Shown here one piece after another: positions 47,996-58,041 of a stretch of DNA of 64,000 nucleotides. Numbering within the stretch: position 1 is the first letter of the stretch; every line of letters begins with the position of its first letter. A model generated the notes under the pieces. That model searched no databases. It was given only the letters and a program-made list of their open reading frames with translations, and was not told the DNA's origin. Source of the stretch: Micrococcales bacterium (GTDB taxonomy: Bacteria; Actinomycetota; Actinomycetes; Actinomycetales; Microbacteriaceae); assembly GCA_947452235.1 (NCBI GenBank), contig CANGBK010000002.1:25679-89678 (forward strand), written 5' to 3'. The position numbers were made by a program, and so were the translations under genes.

Positions 47996-49504
47996 TTAGC
48001 GCTTGCGCTTTTCTCTAACTCGCATGCTGAGTTCAATAGGGGTTCCTTCAAAACCGTATGCTTCACGCAATCTACGAATGATGAATCTTCGGTAACCAGG
48101 ATCAATAAACCCAGTAGTAAACAAAACAAACTTAGGCGGCCTTGAGCTAGCTTGAGTTGCAAACAGGATTCTAGGTTGCTTACCACCACGAACCGGGTGA
48201 GGGAATTCCATAGCCAGTTCTTGAATAAATGCGTTCAGTTTTCCAGTTGGAATGCGGGTATCCCAAGATGCAAGGGACACTTCAAGTGCTGGAACAAGCT
48301 TCTCTAGGTGTCGACCAGTCTTTGCAGACATATTCACTCTTGGGGCCCAAGCTACGTGTGCTAGATCCTGCTCAATTTCACGCTCTAGGTATTCTCTGCG
48401 ATCTTCATCTAGGTCATCCCATTTGTTGAATGCTAGAACCATTGAGCGACCAGATTCCAAAGCTAAATCAACAATACGAATATCTGCTTCGCTGATCTTC
48501 TGAGTAACATCAAAAACGATTACTGCAACCTCAGCACGTTCAAGTGCTGCAGTTGTTCGTAGCGATGCATAAAAATCGGCACCCTGAGCCATGTGTAGTC
48601 TTCGTCTGATACCGGCAGTATCAATGAAGCGCCAAATTTTGCCACCTAGTTCAACCTGCTCATCAACTGGATCTCTCGTAGTTCCCGCCAAATCATTTAC
48701 AACAGCTCGCTCACTACCAACAGCCTTGTTGAGAAGTGAAGACTTACCTACGTTAGGTCGACCAATGATTGCAACTCTTCTAGGTCCACCAAACTCTTGT
48801 TTAGCAACCGCAGAAACTTCTGGAAGAACCTTCATGGCTGCATCTAAAACGTCAGCAACACCACGACCGTGAACAGCTGAAACCGGGTGTGGCTCCCCTA
48901 GACCTAAAGACCATAGCGCTGCAGCATCTGATTCTTGACGCTCGTCATCGACTTTATTTGCTAGAAGCAACACCGGCTTCTTTGAAGCTCTGAGCATCTT
49001 CACCACACGCTCATCTGTGGCTGTTGCACCAACAGTTGCATCAACAACAAACAAAACAGCGTCAGCTAGTTCAACTGCGATTTCAGCTTGAATCGCTACT
49101 GACTTATCAATACCTTTAGCATCGTGCTCCCAACCTCCGGTATCAACCAGAGTGAACTTACGTCCATTCCATTCAGCTTTATAAGAAACGCGGTCACGGG
49201 TAACCCCAGGCTTATCTTCAACCACAGCTTCTCGACGGCCAATGATGCGGTTCACCAGAGCCGACTTACCCACGTTAGGTCTTCCAACGATAGCTAGAAC
49301 AGGAAGCGCAGGTAAGAGAACTGGCTGGCCATCATTCTGGCCCATCTCTTCAAGAATGCGAACATCGTCTTCATCAAGGTCATAGTCAGCCAGCCCAGCA
49401 CGAAGAGCATTCTCGGTGGCCAATGCTTGGTCATCAGAAAGCGAATTAACGCGTTCGATGAAATCAGAATCCAAAGATCCTGGTTCAAACTCTTGCTCTT
49501 CCAT
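47996..49504 (-). CDS. der: Ribosome-assembly GTPase Der
   Basis: Two G domains ([26 protein letters not shown]). Confidence 0.97.
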   Translation of the reverse strand: MEEQEFEPGSLDSDFIERVNSLSDDQALATENALRAGLADYDLDEDDVRILEEMGQNDGQPVLLPALPVLAIVGRPNVGKSALVNRIIGRREAVVEDKPGVTRDRVSYKAEWNGRKFTLVDTGGWEHDAKGIDKSVAIQAEIAVELADAVLFVVDATVGATATDERVVKMLRASKKPVLLLANKVDDERQESDAAALWSLGLGEPHPVSAVHGRGVADVLDAAMKVLPEVSAVAKQEFGGPRRVAIIGRPNVGKSSLLNKAVGSERAVVNDLAGTTRDPVDEQVELGGKIWRFIDTAGIRRRLHMAQGADFYASLRTTAALERAEVAVIVFDVTQKISEADIRIVDLALESGRSMVLAFNKWDDLDEDRREYLEREIEQDLAHVAWAPRVNMSAKTGRHLEKLVPALEVSLASWDTRIPTGKLNAFIQELAMEFPHPVRGGKQPRILFATQASSRPPKFVLFTTGFIDPGYRRFIIRRLREAYGFEGTPIELSMRVREKRKR

Positions 49505-49510
49505 ACTTCC

Positions 49511-50176
49511 CTAACTCAAATCTCTAACTAAATGGATAACTGCGTCAACTGTTTCATCAAAACTAAGTTCAGTTGAATCTAATAATGTGACACCAGCACT
49601 TGGGGTCATAAAGTCAACAACTTTAGAGTCTGTTTGATCTCTCTTGGTCACCATTTCAGTGATAGAAACACCGGCTGGTAATTCAGCGGAACGCCTACTA
49701 AGTCTAACTTCTTCACTAGCAGTTAGCAGAATGCGAGTTTGAGCATCAGGGAAGATAACTGTTGTGATGTCTCGACCTTCAACAACAACACCTGGCAACG
49801 AACTACCAGAAACAAGCGTTCTAGTTAGCTCCTTCATATAGAGTCGAACTTCAGCGTCTTTAGCTACTTGGCTAACCGCTTCGGCTACCACAGGCAGCCT
49901 AATCGCTTCTGTTACATCAACCCCAAAAGATTTAACCCAGTAGTTCTCAGGGTCTAAAGATATGGAGTATTCAAATTTCTGTGCAATCTCAGCTGCCAAT
50001 AAACCATTGATGTCCATTTTGTTTTCGAGAACAGCCCAGGTTAGAGCTCTATAAGCAGCTCCAGTGTCTAGATAACCAAAGCCAAGCTTCTTAGCTGCAG
50101 CTTTAGAAACACTCGATTTCCCTGATCCCGCTGGGCCATCAATAGCAACGATATGCATCAGCCAGCCAACTTCCAA
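49511..50176 (-). CDS. cmk: Cytidylate kinase
   Basis: IAIDGPAGSGKSSVSKAAAKKLGFGYLDTGAAYRA; VVEGRDITTVIFPDA. Confidence 0.96.
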   Translation of the reverse strand: MEVGWLMHIVAIDGPAGSGKSSVSKAAAKKLGFGYLDTGAAYRALTWAVLENKMDINGLLAAEIAQKFEYSISLDPENYWVKSFGVDVTEAIRLPVVAEAVSQVAKDAEVRLYMKELTRTLVSGSSLPGVVVEGRDITTVIFPDAQTRILLTASEEVRLSRRSAELPAGVSITEMVTKRDQTDSKVVDFMTPSAGVTLLDSTELSFDETVDAVIHLVRDLS

Positions 50177-51237
50177 CCGTTGGTTTGCAGCAGCTCAACC
50201 AATGCAGATTCGATGCTCGGCAAGACGGAGATTTCAACTAAGCCAACCTGGGCGCCGGTAGCGTGATCTAGTTTTAGATCTTCAATGTTTAGCCCAGCAT
50301 TACCAATTTCGTTTAGCAATCTCGCAAGCTCACCAGGCTTGTCATCGATCATCACAACAAGAGTTGCGTAGGATGTGTTTCTTGAACCGTGCTTACCTGG
50401 GATACGAGCTATACCCTGATTTCCTGACTCTAAAGCTTTAGCCAAAACACTTAGTGAACCGTTGCTGTTGATTTCTTTCAAAGCGTGAATCACTTTGTTT
50501 AAATCATTGGAGAACTCTGTTAGAACGGGTTCCAATGACTCGGCATTAGCTGAAAGAATCTGAAGCCAAAGCTTAGGGTCGCTAGCTGCAATTCTTGTGG
50601 TGTCTCTAAGTCCTTGACCAGACAGAGCTAGATCTGCATCGAGGCCATCAACTAATCTTGCAGCCAACAAAGATGAAATCACCTGGGGTGCATGAGATAC
50701 CAAAGCTACTGCCCTGTCGTGCTCTTGAGCGCTCATCCTGATTGGGCTTGCCCCAAGATCCAAAGCAAGCTTTTCAATTAGTTCAGCTGCCTGAGCATCG
50801 GTGTTTTTCTCAACAGCGATAACCCAAGGTCTTCCAACAAAAAGATCAGGGCGACCAGAAAGTGCTCCACCTTTTTCTCGACCAGCCATCGGGTGTGAGC
50901 CAACATATCGACTGGTTTCGGCATCGCTTGACTGAATTGCTTCTAGAACCGAACTCTTCACACTCGCAACATCAGTAACGATCGCTTTAGGGAATCTATT
51001 CAAAGCAGAAATAACTGTTGCTGCTGTGACATCGGGTGGGACACAAACAACAACCAAAGAAACTTTGTCTTCGGCAGTTTGTGAACGCCCGGCACCAAAA
51101 TCTATTGCAAGTTTTTGGACTTGAGGGGAAATATCTTCTAGCGAAACATCAACGCCAAGGTTAGACAAAGTCAAGCCGATGCTGGTTCCTAATAAACCTG
51201 CACCGATGACATGAACCTGGCCTGATGTTCTAGACAT
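50158..51237 (-). CDS. tyrA: Prephenate dehydrogenase with C-terminal ACT domain
   Basis: VIGAGLLGTSIGLTL, GSHPMAGREKGG, MIDDKPGELARLLNEIG (ACT). Confidence 0.9.
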   Translation of the reverse strand: MSRTSGQVHVIGAGLLGTSIGLTLSNLGVDVSLEDISPQVQKLAIDFGAGRSQTAEDKVSLVVVCVPPDVTAATVISALNRFPKAIVTDVASVKSSVLEAIQSSDAETSRYVGSHPMAGREKGGALSGRPDLFVGRPWVIAVEKNTDAQAAELIEKLALDLGASPIRMSAQEHDRAVALVSHAPQVISSLLAARLVDGLDADLALSGQGLRDTTRIAASDPKLWLQILSANAESLEPVLTEFSNDLNKVIHALKEINSNGSLSVLAKALESGNQGIARIPGKHGSRNTSYATLVVMIDDKPGELARLLNEIGNAGLNIEDLKLDHATGAQVGLVEISVLPSIESALVELLQTNGWKLAG

Positions 51238-51599
51238 TACTGGGCAATGTCCAATCTGAGAGCAGCTGCTCCACGAAGGTAAACATGTTGAACTTCACTT
51301 CTAGGAACATCCAACTCGGCATTGATCATGACTCTAACCACTCGAGGCAAAGCACCTTTAACGTTCATCTCAACAAAACATAGAAGAGGAACATCACCAA
51401 GCCCTAGTTCTCTTGCAGCTAATGCAGGGAACTCACTTGTGATGTCCGGTGTTGCTGTGAACAGAATGCTAACTAACTGGTCGGTGTGAAGATTGTTCGC
51501 GTGCAACATCTTGGCCAACAGCTCTGCAGTTAGCTTTAGTAAGTGTTCGCGCTCATCAACATCAAGCTGAATTGCCCCACGGATAGCTCTAATTACCAT
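51237..51599 (-). CDS. aroH: AroH-type chorismate mutase
   Basis: IRAIRGAIQLDVDEREHL ... SILFTATPDITSEFPALAAREL ... HVYLRGAAALR. Confidence 0.9.
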   Translation of the reverse strand: MVIRAIRGAIQLDVDEREHLLKLTAELLAKMLHANNLHTDQLVSILFTATPDITSEFPALAARELGLGDVPLLCFVEMNVKGALPRVVRVMINAELDVPRSEVQHVYLRGAAALRLDIAQ

Positions 51600-52393
51600 T
51601 TACGCTTTCCCCTTGGCTTAGGACCTGACTTCACGCCAGAAGTTGGTGGTTTGGTTGCTGACGTTTGAGCGGCCTTAAGGAGGGCTCCAACTTCAACTTT
51701 GCTTAGCAATCTAGTTTGACCGGGCTTTAGTGGACCTAGCTGAATAGGGCCGAACTGCCTTCTGACTAGTTCAGTTACCGGGTGACCGATTGCTTCAAAC
51801 ATTCTTCTAACCACGCGGTTCTTACCTGAGTGAATAACAATCTCAACCAAAGATTCCATGGAATTTCCATCCATGAGGTTAGCTTTGTCTGCCTTCATCT
51901 GGCCATCTTCTAACTCAACACCGTTGAGCAACTTGTTGATGTCCTGAGCAGTGACCTGACCTTCAACTTTGGCAACATAAGTCTTGGTAACACCGAACTT
52001 TGGGTGAGCCAACATGTTTGCTAGCTCGCCATCATTGGTAAGAATAAGCAATCCAGAAGTATCGGCATCTAGTCGACCAACGTTATAAACGCGATCATCT
52101 CTAAGTGCATATTGACTTAAGTCTGGTCGTCCAAACTCATCTGCCATCGAAGAGATAACACCAACTGGTTTATTCAAAGCAAGGTAAACCCGAGAAGCAT
52201 CAAGTTGAATAGGGGTTCCCTTAACTGAAACCTTGTCGTTTTCAGGATCAATCCTGGTTCCAAGTTCCTTGACTACCTTGCCGTTGACCTTCACCGAACC
52301 AGCAACAATAAGTTCCTCGCTGGCACGTCTAGAGGCTACGCCGGCATTGGCTAGCACCTTTTGAAGGCGCACGCCTTCGTTATTTTGAGTCAT
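51593..52393 (-). CDS. RluB-family 23S rRNA pseudouridine synthase
   Basis: S4 domain plus VGRLDADTSGLLILTNDGELA. Confidence 0.92.
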   Translation of the reverse strand: MTQNNEGVRLQKVLANAGVASRRASEELIVAGSVKVNGKVVKELGTRIDPENDKVSVKGTPIQLDASRVYLALNKPVGVISSMADEFGRPDLSQYALRDDRVYNVGRLDADTSGLLILTNDGELANMLAHPKFGVTKTYVAKVEGQVTAQDINKLLNGVELEDGQMKADKANLMDGNSMESLVEIVIHSGKNRVVRRMFEAIGHPVTELVRRQFGPIQLGPLKPGQTRLLSKVEVGALLKAAQTSATKPPTSGVKSGPKPRGKRKW

Positions 52394-52395
52394 TA

Positions 52396-53103
52396 CTACT
52401 GTCCTGTCGAAGCTTCAAAGTCAGCAGTGGCATCAGGAAGATACGGGCTGATTAGCGGCAGATCTTCTAGAGCATTAATGCCCAAAGTTTCTAAGAAGGT
52501 TTCTGTGGTTCCATAGTTGATTGCACCGGTCTCACTGTCGGTAAACAACTCTGTGATCAAACCTCTAGAAAGTAAGGTTTTAACAACTGTGTCAACGTTC
52601 ACGCCGCGGATAGAAGCGATCTGTCCACGGGCAATAGGTTGGCGATAGGCGATAACTGCAAGAGTTTCCAATGCGGCTTGCGAAAGTTTGGTTGGATTTT
52701 CATTAGATATGAATTCTCTAACCGCCCACTCGTATTCTTCACGAACGAAGACTCTCCAACCTCCCCCAACTTCACGAATCTCAAAGCCTCTAGGTCTTGA
52801 ACCATCTACCCCATCAAAGTCAGCTTTCACTTTCAAAACCGCTTCCTTGATCAAAGGAACAGGTGTGTTGAGAGATGTCGCCATGTGAACGAGTGAAAGT
52901 GGAACTTCAGCAACCATCAAGATAGCTTCAACCGCTCCCTGAAGGGAATCAGGATCTAGCTCCTCTTGCAAAGCTAAAGCTTCGCGTGGGTCCTGAGACT
53001 CACCCGATTCAGAAACTTCTTCGTCGATGACTTCAGCGTTCTCGATAACCGTTTCTTCGACTGTTAATTCAATGTCTGGTTCTTGATTATTCTCAAGAGT
53101 CAT
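52396..53103 (-). CDS. scpB: Segregation and condensation protein B
   Basis: LSQAALETLAVIAYRQPIARGQIASIRGVN. Confidence 0.94.
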   Translation of the reverse strand: MTLENNQEPDIELTVEETVIENAEVIDEEVSESGESQDPREALALQEELDPDSLQGAVEAILMVAEVPLSLVHMATSLNTPVPLIKEAVLKVKADFDGVDGSRPRGFEIREVGGGWRVFVREEYEWAVREFISNENPTKLSQAALETLAVIAYRQPIARGQIASIRGVNVDTVVKTLLSRGLITELFTDSETGAINYGTTETFLETLGINALEDLPLISPYLPDATADFEASTGQ

Positions 53104-53911
53104 AGTCGGCTCCTAACGCTGACAATAGTGATTCATCAAAACTTTCTGCACGCCAAGTGATCTGCAGTGGACCTAAGGATTCGTTCTGCTCAAAACTCAC
53201 AGCCCCTAGACGATAAAGCTCAAGAACAGAAAGGAATCTTGCGATCAGAACTCCCCTGTCTCTAACGGAGGCAATAAGTTCACTGAAGCTCAAGGTAGTT
53301 GCAGAGCGCAACATTGCAACAACTTCATAAGCCTGCTCACGGATAGAAACTCTTGGCGCGTGCAAATGAGTTAGCCCCACCATAGGTATTTCCCTAGGGG
53401 TCATCGTCTCTTGAGCAAGTCTTGCGAAATCTTCGAGAGATAAAGTCCAAACCAATTCAGGTTGCTGGGCTTTAAAACGATCTTCTAAACGAACTGAACG
53501 ATAAATACGTCTGGCTTCCAAAGCAATTGAAGTTTGGAACCAAGAAGAAATCTCCTTAAAAGCTCGGTATTGAAGTAAACGAGCGAACAAAAGATCTCTA
53601 GCTTCTAGAAGTGCAACATCCTCAGGATCAACAACTTCACCTTTAGGCAGTAGTTCGGCGATCTTAATATCCAACAGCGTTGCAGCAACCACCAAGAATT
53701 CACTGAACTCTTCCATCTGGTCTGTTTCTTCAAGAGTTCTCACATAGGTGATGAAATCGTTGGTGACCTGGCTAAGCGAAATAGAGGTGATATCTAGTTG
53801 GTGCTTAGAGATAAGTGAAAGAAGTAAATCGAAAGGACCTTCAAAGTTACCTATGTTTAGCGAGAACCCTGAACCTGAAAGATCGTCAACATCGTTATGG
53901 AGCGCAGCCAC
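53093..53911 (-). CDS. scpA: Segregation and condensation protein A (start re-assigned to GTG at 53911)
   Basis: IGNFEGPFDLLLSLISKHQLDITSISLSQVTNDFI. Confidence 0.93.
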   Translation of the reverse strand: MAALHNDVDDLSGSGFSLNIGNFEGPFDLLLSLISKHQLDITSISLSQVTNDFITYVRTLEETDQMEEFSEFLVVAATLLDIKIAELLPKGEVVDPEDVALLEARDLLFARLLQYRAFKEISSWFQTSIALEARRIYRSVRLEDRFKAQQPELVWTLSLEDFARLAQETMTPREIPMVGLTHLHAPRVSIREQAYEVVAMLRSATTLSFSELIASVRDRGVLIARFLSVLELYRLGAVSFEQNESLGPLQITWRAESFDESLLSALGADYDS

Positions 53912-54728
53912 GATCCACCATCTCTCTTGCAACTGCTCGATACAACTCAGCTGCTTCAGAGCTTGGAGCGTATTGCGTTACCGGTCTTCCCTTTTCAGAG
54001 GAGTCCTTGAACTTAACTGTCATCTTGATAACAGATCTAAAAACTGTTGCCCCATACTTTTCATTCAATTCGTTGAGCATGCTTCTGGAGTGAAGAGTTC
54101 TCGGGTCAAACATGGTGGCCAAGATTCCATCAATCTTCAAAGATTCGTTTAGGCGCTCACGAACCAGCTCAACGGTGTTGTTGATGAGAAGTTCAAGACC
54201 TTTGAGGGCAAAGTAGTCACAGGCAACTGGAATCATTACGCCATGAGCTGCTGTTAGGGCATTCACTGTTAGAAGTCCTAATGAAGGTTGGCAGTCAATC
54301 ATCACAACGTCGTAGTCGCCAAGGATTGGTCGTAATACACCAGCCAAAATCTTTTCACGGCCAGGTTCAGCAACCAACTGAATTTCTGCAGCAGAAAGCT
54401 GAATGTTTGCAGGAATAAGGTCTAGGCCTTCAACTTCGGTGTGAACAATAACTTCTGATGCGCTCATCTTGCGATTGAGCAACAGTTCGTAAACTGTTTT
54501 CCCATCTTCAGGTTCAACACCTAAGCCTCTGGTTAGAGCACCTTGAGGATCAAAATCTACGAGCAGAACCTTACGTCCATACTCAGCTAAAGCTGCAGCT
54601 GTGTTAATGGTGGTTGTTGTTTTACCAACGCCACCTTTTTGGTTACATAAAGCAATAACGCGAGCTGGTCCGTGGCTAGTTAAGCGTTTCGGGATAGGAA
54701 ACCGGTGGTCGGTGTTTCTACCTGCCAT
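53895..54728 (-). CDS. ParA/Soj-family ATPase, scpA-linked (Rv1708-like)
   Basis: ALCNQKGGVGKTTTTINTAAALAEYGRKVLLVDFDPQGALTRG. Confidence 0.93.
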   Translation of the reverse strand: MAGRNTDHRFPIPKRLTSHGPARVIALCNQKGGVGKTTTTINTAAALAEYGRKVLLVDFDPQGALTRGLGVEPEDGKTVYELLLNRKMSASEVIVHTEVEGLDLIPANIQLSAAEIQLVAEPGREKILAGVLRPILGDYDVVMIDCQPSLGLLTVNALTAAHGVMIPVACDYFALKGLELLINNTVELVRERLNESLKIDGILATMFDPRTLHSRSMLNELNEKYGATVFRSVIKMTVKFKDSSEKGRPVTQYAPSSEAAELYRAVAREMVDRGCAP

Positions 54729-54764
54729 AGTAAGGCTTCCTCTCTGGCTTCACAGCAGTAAGTG

Positions 54765-54782
54765 TTGGTGCTTAGGCACCAA
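54765..54782. repeat. Inverted repeat TTGGTGC-TTAG-GCACCAA between xerD and parA
   Basis: Read directly; no flanking T-tract. Confidence 0.7.
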
Positions 54783-54797
54783 AGTTCTAGTTATAGT

Positions 54798-55730
54798 CTA
54801 ACGCTGTGCGCGGGGGTGGCTACTCGCGTATATCTCCCGCAGTGCATCAACGGTAACCAAGGTATAAATCTGGGTGGTAGCCACCGAAGCATGGCCTAAA
54901 AGCTCCTGCACCACCCTCACATCAGCCCCACCTTCGAGTAAATGGGTGGCAAAAGAGTGCCTGAAGGTGTGTGGTGAGACTTCTTTCTCAAACTTGGCAG
55001 CATGGGCGGCATCTGAGATTATTTGCCAAATACTCTGCCTAGACAGTCTTGTCCCCCGTTGATTTAGGAAAAGGGCTGGGGTCCCTTTGGAAAGTATGGC
55101 TAACCCAGGTCTGACCCTCACCAGATATGCCTGAAGTGCTGCCTGAGCATACTTACCAACTGGGACGATACGCTCTTTGGATCCTTTACCAAAAAGGCGA
55201 ATAATCTCGGGATCAACCAGGTCATCCAGGTCAATATTGACGACCTCTGAAACTCGAGCACCAGTGGCATAAAGCAATTCAAGTATTGCTCTGTCTCTAA
55301 CTCTTATGAGGTCTCCTGCCAACCCACCTGAATCATCCGGGTCAGGTCCTGAAGCTTTTAACAAGGTTTCGATTTCAGAGACAGATATGGCTTTGGGTAA
55401 TCGTTTAGGAGCCTTGGGTGGCTTCACTGATGCCGAAACATCGGTTTCAACCATACTTTCCAATAATAGAAACTTATGCAATCCTCGAACAGCAGCTAGC
55501 ACTCTCGCAACTGAAGATGCGACTAAACCTTTAGTGAGAACGAGATATTGCGAGAAATCTCGAATAACAAGCTCTGTTACTCGGCTGACATCTTCGATGC
55601 CACGATCTTCTAAGAACTGAGAATAGATACCCAGGTCTCTTCGGTACGCCAAAATAGTGTTCTTTGCCATTCCACGCTCAATTGTTAAATGACGTAGGTA
55701 TGCATCAATAGCAAAACTAGTTTTGGCCAT
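54798..55730 (-). CDS. xerD: Site-specific tyrosine recombinase XerD
   Basis: HTFRHSFATHLLEGGADVRVVQELLGHASVATTQIYT; core-gene context. Confidence 0.93.
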   Translation of the reverse strand: MAKTSFAIDAYLRHLTIERGMAKNTILAYRRDLGIYSQFLEDRGIEDVSRVTELVIRDFSQYLVLTKGLVASSVARVLAAVRGLHKFLLLESMVETDVSASVKPPKAPKRLPKAISVSEIETLLKASGPDPDDSGGLAGDLIRVRDRAILELLYATGARVSEVVNIDLDDLVDPEIIRLFGKGSKERIVPVGKYAQAALQAYLVRVRPGLAILSKGTPALFLNQRGTRLSRQSIWQIISDAAHAAKFEKEVSPHTFRHSFATHLLEGGADVRVVQELLGHASVATTQIYTLVTVDALREIYASSHPRAQR

Positions 55731-56298
55731 GCTTACGTCTCTGCGCTAAAGCCAACATACCAACAACAAGAGTTGGGCATTTAAGTCTCGAATCTAGAAC
55801 TCCTTGAAGCACATCATCAAAAACAACCCAGCTGCTCTCCATGTGTTTTTCTTCACCGGTTCTATCAAACACATCAGTGCCCTTTTCAAGACCAGTTGCC
55901 AAATAAATAGTTATGGCTTCACTGCTAGAACCAGGAGTCGTATAAAAAACTTGCAACACCTCCCAGTGTTCTGCCCGGTAATCAGTTTCTTCAAGTAGCT
56001 CTCGCTTAGCTGCATCAAGCTTGCCTTCACCTGCAACATCTAATAAGCCGGCAGGGATTTCAAACAAAAACTCATTCACCGGTGCTCGGTATTGGTTTAT
56101 TAACAAAACTTCGTCGTTATCGTTTATTGCGATAACAGCTACCGCTCCCGGGTGCTCAACATACTGACGGGTAAGTTCTTGATCGTGAAATCTAAAAGTC
56201 TTAGAAATGATATTCCAGATGGCACCTTTGAAGACAACGTCTTTATTAGTTATAGAACTATCGTCTAGCCCTTTTAGGTCAGCTAAAGAATCTGACAT
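55717..56298 (-). CDS. NUDIX hydrolase (ADP-ribose pyrophosphatase type)
   Basis: Nudix-like box GLLDVAGEGKLDAAKRELLEETDYRA. Confidence 0.92.
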   Translation of the reverse strand: MSDSLADLKGLDDSSITNKDVVFKGAIWNIISKTFRFHDQELTRQYVEHPGAVAVIAINDNDEVLLINQYRAPVNEFLFEIPAGLLDVAGEGKLDAAKRELLEETDYRAEHWEVLQVFYTTPGSSSEAITIYLATGLEKGTDVFDRTGEEKHMESSWVVFDDVLQGVLDSRLKCPTLVVGMLALAQRRKHGQN

Positions 56299-56307
56299 TG
56301 CTAACTA

Positions 56308-57990
56308 CTAGTTGCTGTTCTGAGAGAAAAGCTTGCCTTCAAGAGCTGCCTTGATTAGACCATGGAACAAAGGATGAGCCTTAGTTGGTCTTGAAAGGAA
56401 CTCAGGGTGAGCTTGAGTTGCAACATAGTAAGGGTGAACATCTTTAGGAAGTTCAACAAACTCAACTAGATCGCCGTTAGGTGACATTCCGCTAAAGCTA
56501 AGACCCGCAGCGGCAATCTGGTCACGATACTTGTTGTTTACCTCGTAGCGGTGACGGTGACGTTCTTCAACGGTTGTCTTGCCGTAGGTTTCTGCAACTA
56601 CGCTACCTGGAGTTAGCTTGGCTTCGAAAAGTCCTAGACGCATGGTGTGTCCCATGTTTCCTGATTCAAGAATGTCAACCTGCTCCGCCATCGTTGCAAT
56701 TACCGGATACTTGCTGTCACTATCAAACTCTGTTGATGATGCACCTTCAAGCCCAACAACGTTTCTTGCATATTCAATAACCATGCATTGAAGACCCAAA
56801 CATAAACCTAGAGTTGGGATGCCGTTTTGACGAGCAAACTTTAGAGCACCAAGTTTTCCTTCAATACCGCGAACACCGAAACCACCAGGAACACAAATAG
56901 CGTCAACATCGCTTAGGTGAGCCCTGGCACCTTCATCTGTTTCACAAAGATCGCTGGCAACCCACTTGATGTTCACTTTGACTTGCTCGGCAAAACCACC
57001 GGCACGAAGAGCTTCAGTGACAGAAAGATAAGCATCTGGAAGGTCAATATATTTGCCAACCAAAGCAACATTCACTTCAGCAACCGGTGAGTGAACAGCG
57101 GTTAGGACACTTGACCATCTGGTCCAGTCAACTTCTTTAGCATCAAGTTCAAGCTGTTTGATGATATATGAATCTAGACCTTCGTTGTGAATAACGGTTG
57201 GAATGTCATAAATGCTGTTGGCATCTGCTGCATTCACTACAGCTTCAATGTCAACATCACACATCAACGCAATCTTCTTCTTGATGCTTTCACCAATCGG
57301 ACGATCGCTTCGGCAAACAATTGCATCTGGCTGAATACCGATAGAGCGAAGGGTTGCAACTGAGTGTTGAGTTGGTTTGGTCTTTAGCTCACCCGACGGT
57401 GCTAGGTAAGGAACTAGCGATACGTGAACGAAGAAGACCTTGTCACGACCAATTTCATGTCTAACCTGACGAGCTGCCTCAATGAAAGGTTGAGATTCAA
57501 TATCTCCAACAGTTCCACCAATTTCCGTGATGATCACATCTGGTGCTGGATCTTGCATGGCCTGCATGCGCATTCTGCGCTTAATCTCATCGGTGATGTG
57601 AGGAATAACCTGAACAGTGTCTCCCAGGTAATCACCGGCACGTTCACGTCGAATAACTTCGCTATAAATCTGACCTGTGGTCACGTTAGCTGCTTGAGAA
57701 AGGTTGATGTCTAGAAAACGCTCGTAATGGCCAATGTCTAGGTCTGTTTCAGCGCCATCATCGGTAACAAAAACCTCACCGTGCTGGAAAGGGTTCATGG
57801 TTCCTGGGTCGACATTTAGGTATGGGTCTAGTTTCTGCATAACAACAGAAAGGCCACGTGCTCTAAGGAGATTACCTAGGCTAGCTGCAGTCAAACCTTT
57901 TCCGAGAGAGGAGGCGACACCGCCGGTGACGAAAATTTGTCTTGTTTTACCGGAATCCATCGCATCTGCCATGGAATTTAACATTAGCAC
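56308..57990 (-). CDS. pyrG: CTP synthase (true start possibly the internal [12 protein letters not shown])
   Basis: [39 protein letters not shown] glutaminase motif. Confidence 0.97.
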   Translation of the reverse strand: MLMLNSMADAMDSGKTRQIFVTGGVASSLGKGLTAASLGNLLRARGLSVVMQKLDPYLNVDPGTMNPFQHGEVFVTDDGAETDLDIGHYERFLDINLSQAANVTTGQIYSEVIRRERAGDYLGDTVQVIPHITDEIKRRMRMQAMQDPAPDVIITEIGGTVGDIESQPFIEAARQVRHEIGRDKVFFVHVSLVPYLAPSGELKTKPTQHSVATLRSIGIQPDAIVCRSDRPIGESIKKKIALMCDVDIEAVVNAADANSIYDIPTVIHNEGLDSYIIKQLELDAKEVDWTRWSSVLTAVHSPVAEVNVALVGKYIDLPDAYLSVTEALRAGGFAEQVKVNIKWVASDLCETDEGARAHLSDVDAICVPGGFGVRGIEGKLGALKFARQNGIPTLGLCLGLQCMVIEYARNVVGLEGASSTEFDSDSKYPVIATMAEQVDILESGNMGHTMRLGLFEAKLTPGSVVAETYGKTTVEERHRHRYEVNNKYRDQIAAAGLSFSGMSPNGDLVEFVELPKDVHPYYVATQAHPEFLSRPTKAHPLFHGLIKAALEGKLFSQNSN

Positions 57991-58041
57991 TAGCCGTCCC
58001 CTAGAGCCAAAATGAGCCCTTGCGACATGCCTAAAAGGCTA

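Noticed and set aside
53895-54728. ParA near xerD as a plasmid-like partition system
   Set aside because: Linked to scpA/scpB in conserved actinobacterial order (Rv1708-Rv1710-like); no ParB or iterons.
54798-55730. Tyrosine recombinase as an integrase of a mobile element
   Set aside because: Sits in the conserved pyrG-nudix-xerD-parA-scpA order; no att repeats or phage genes.
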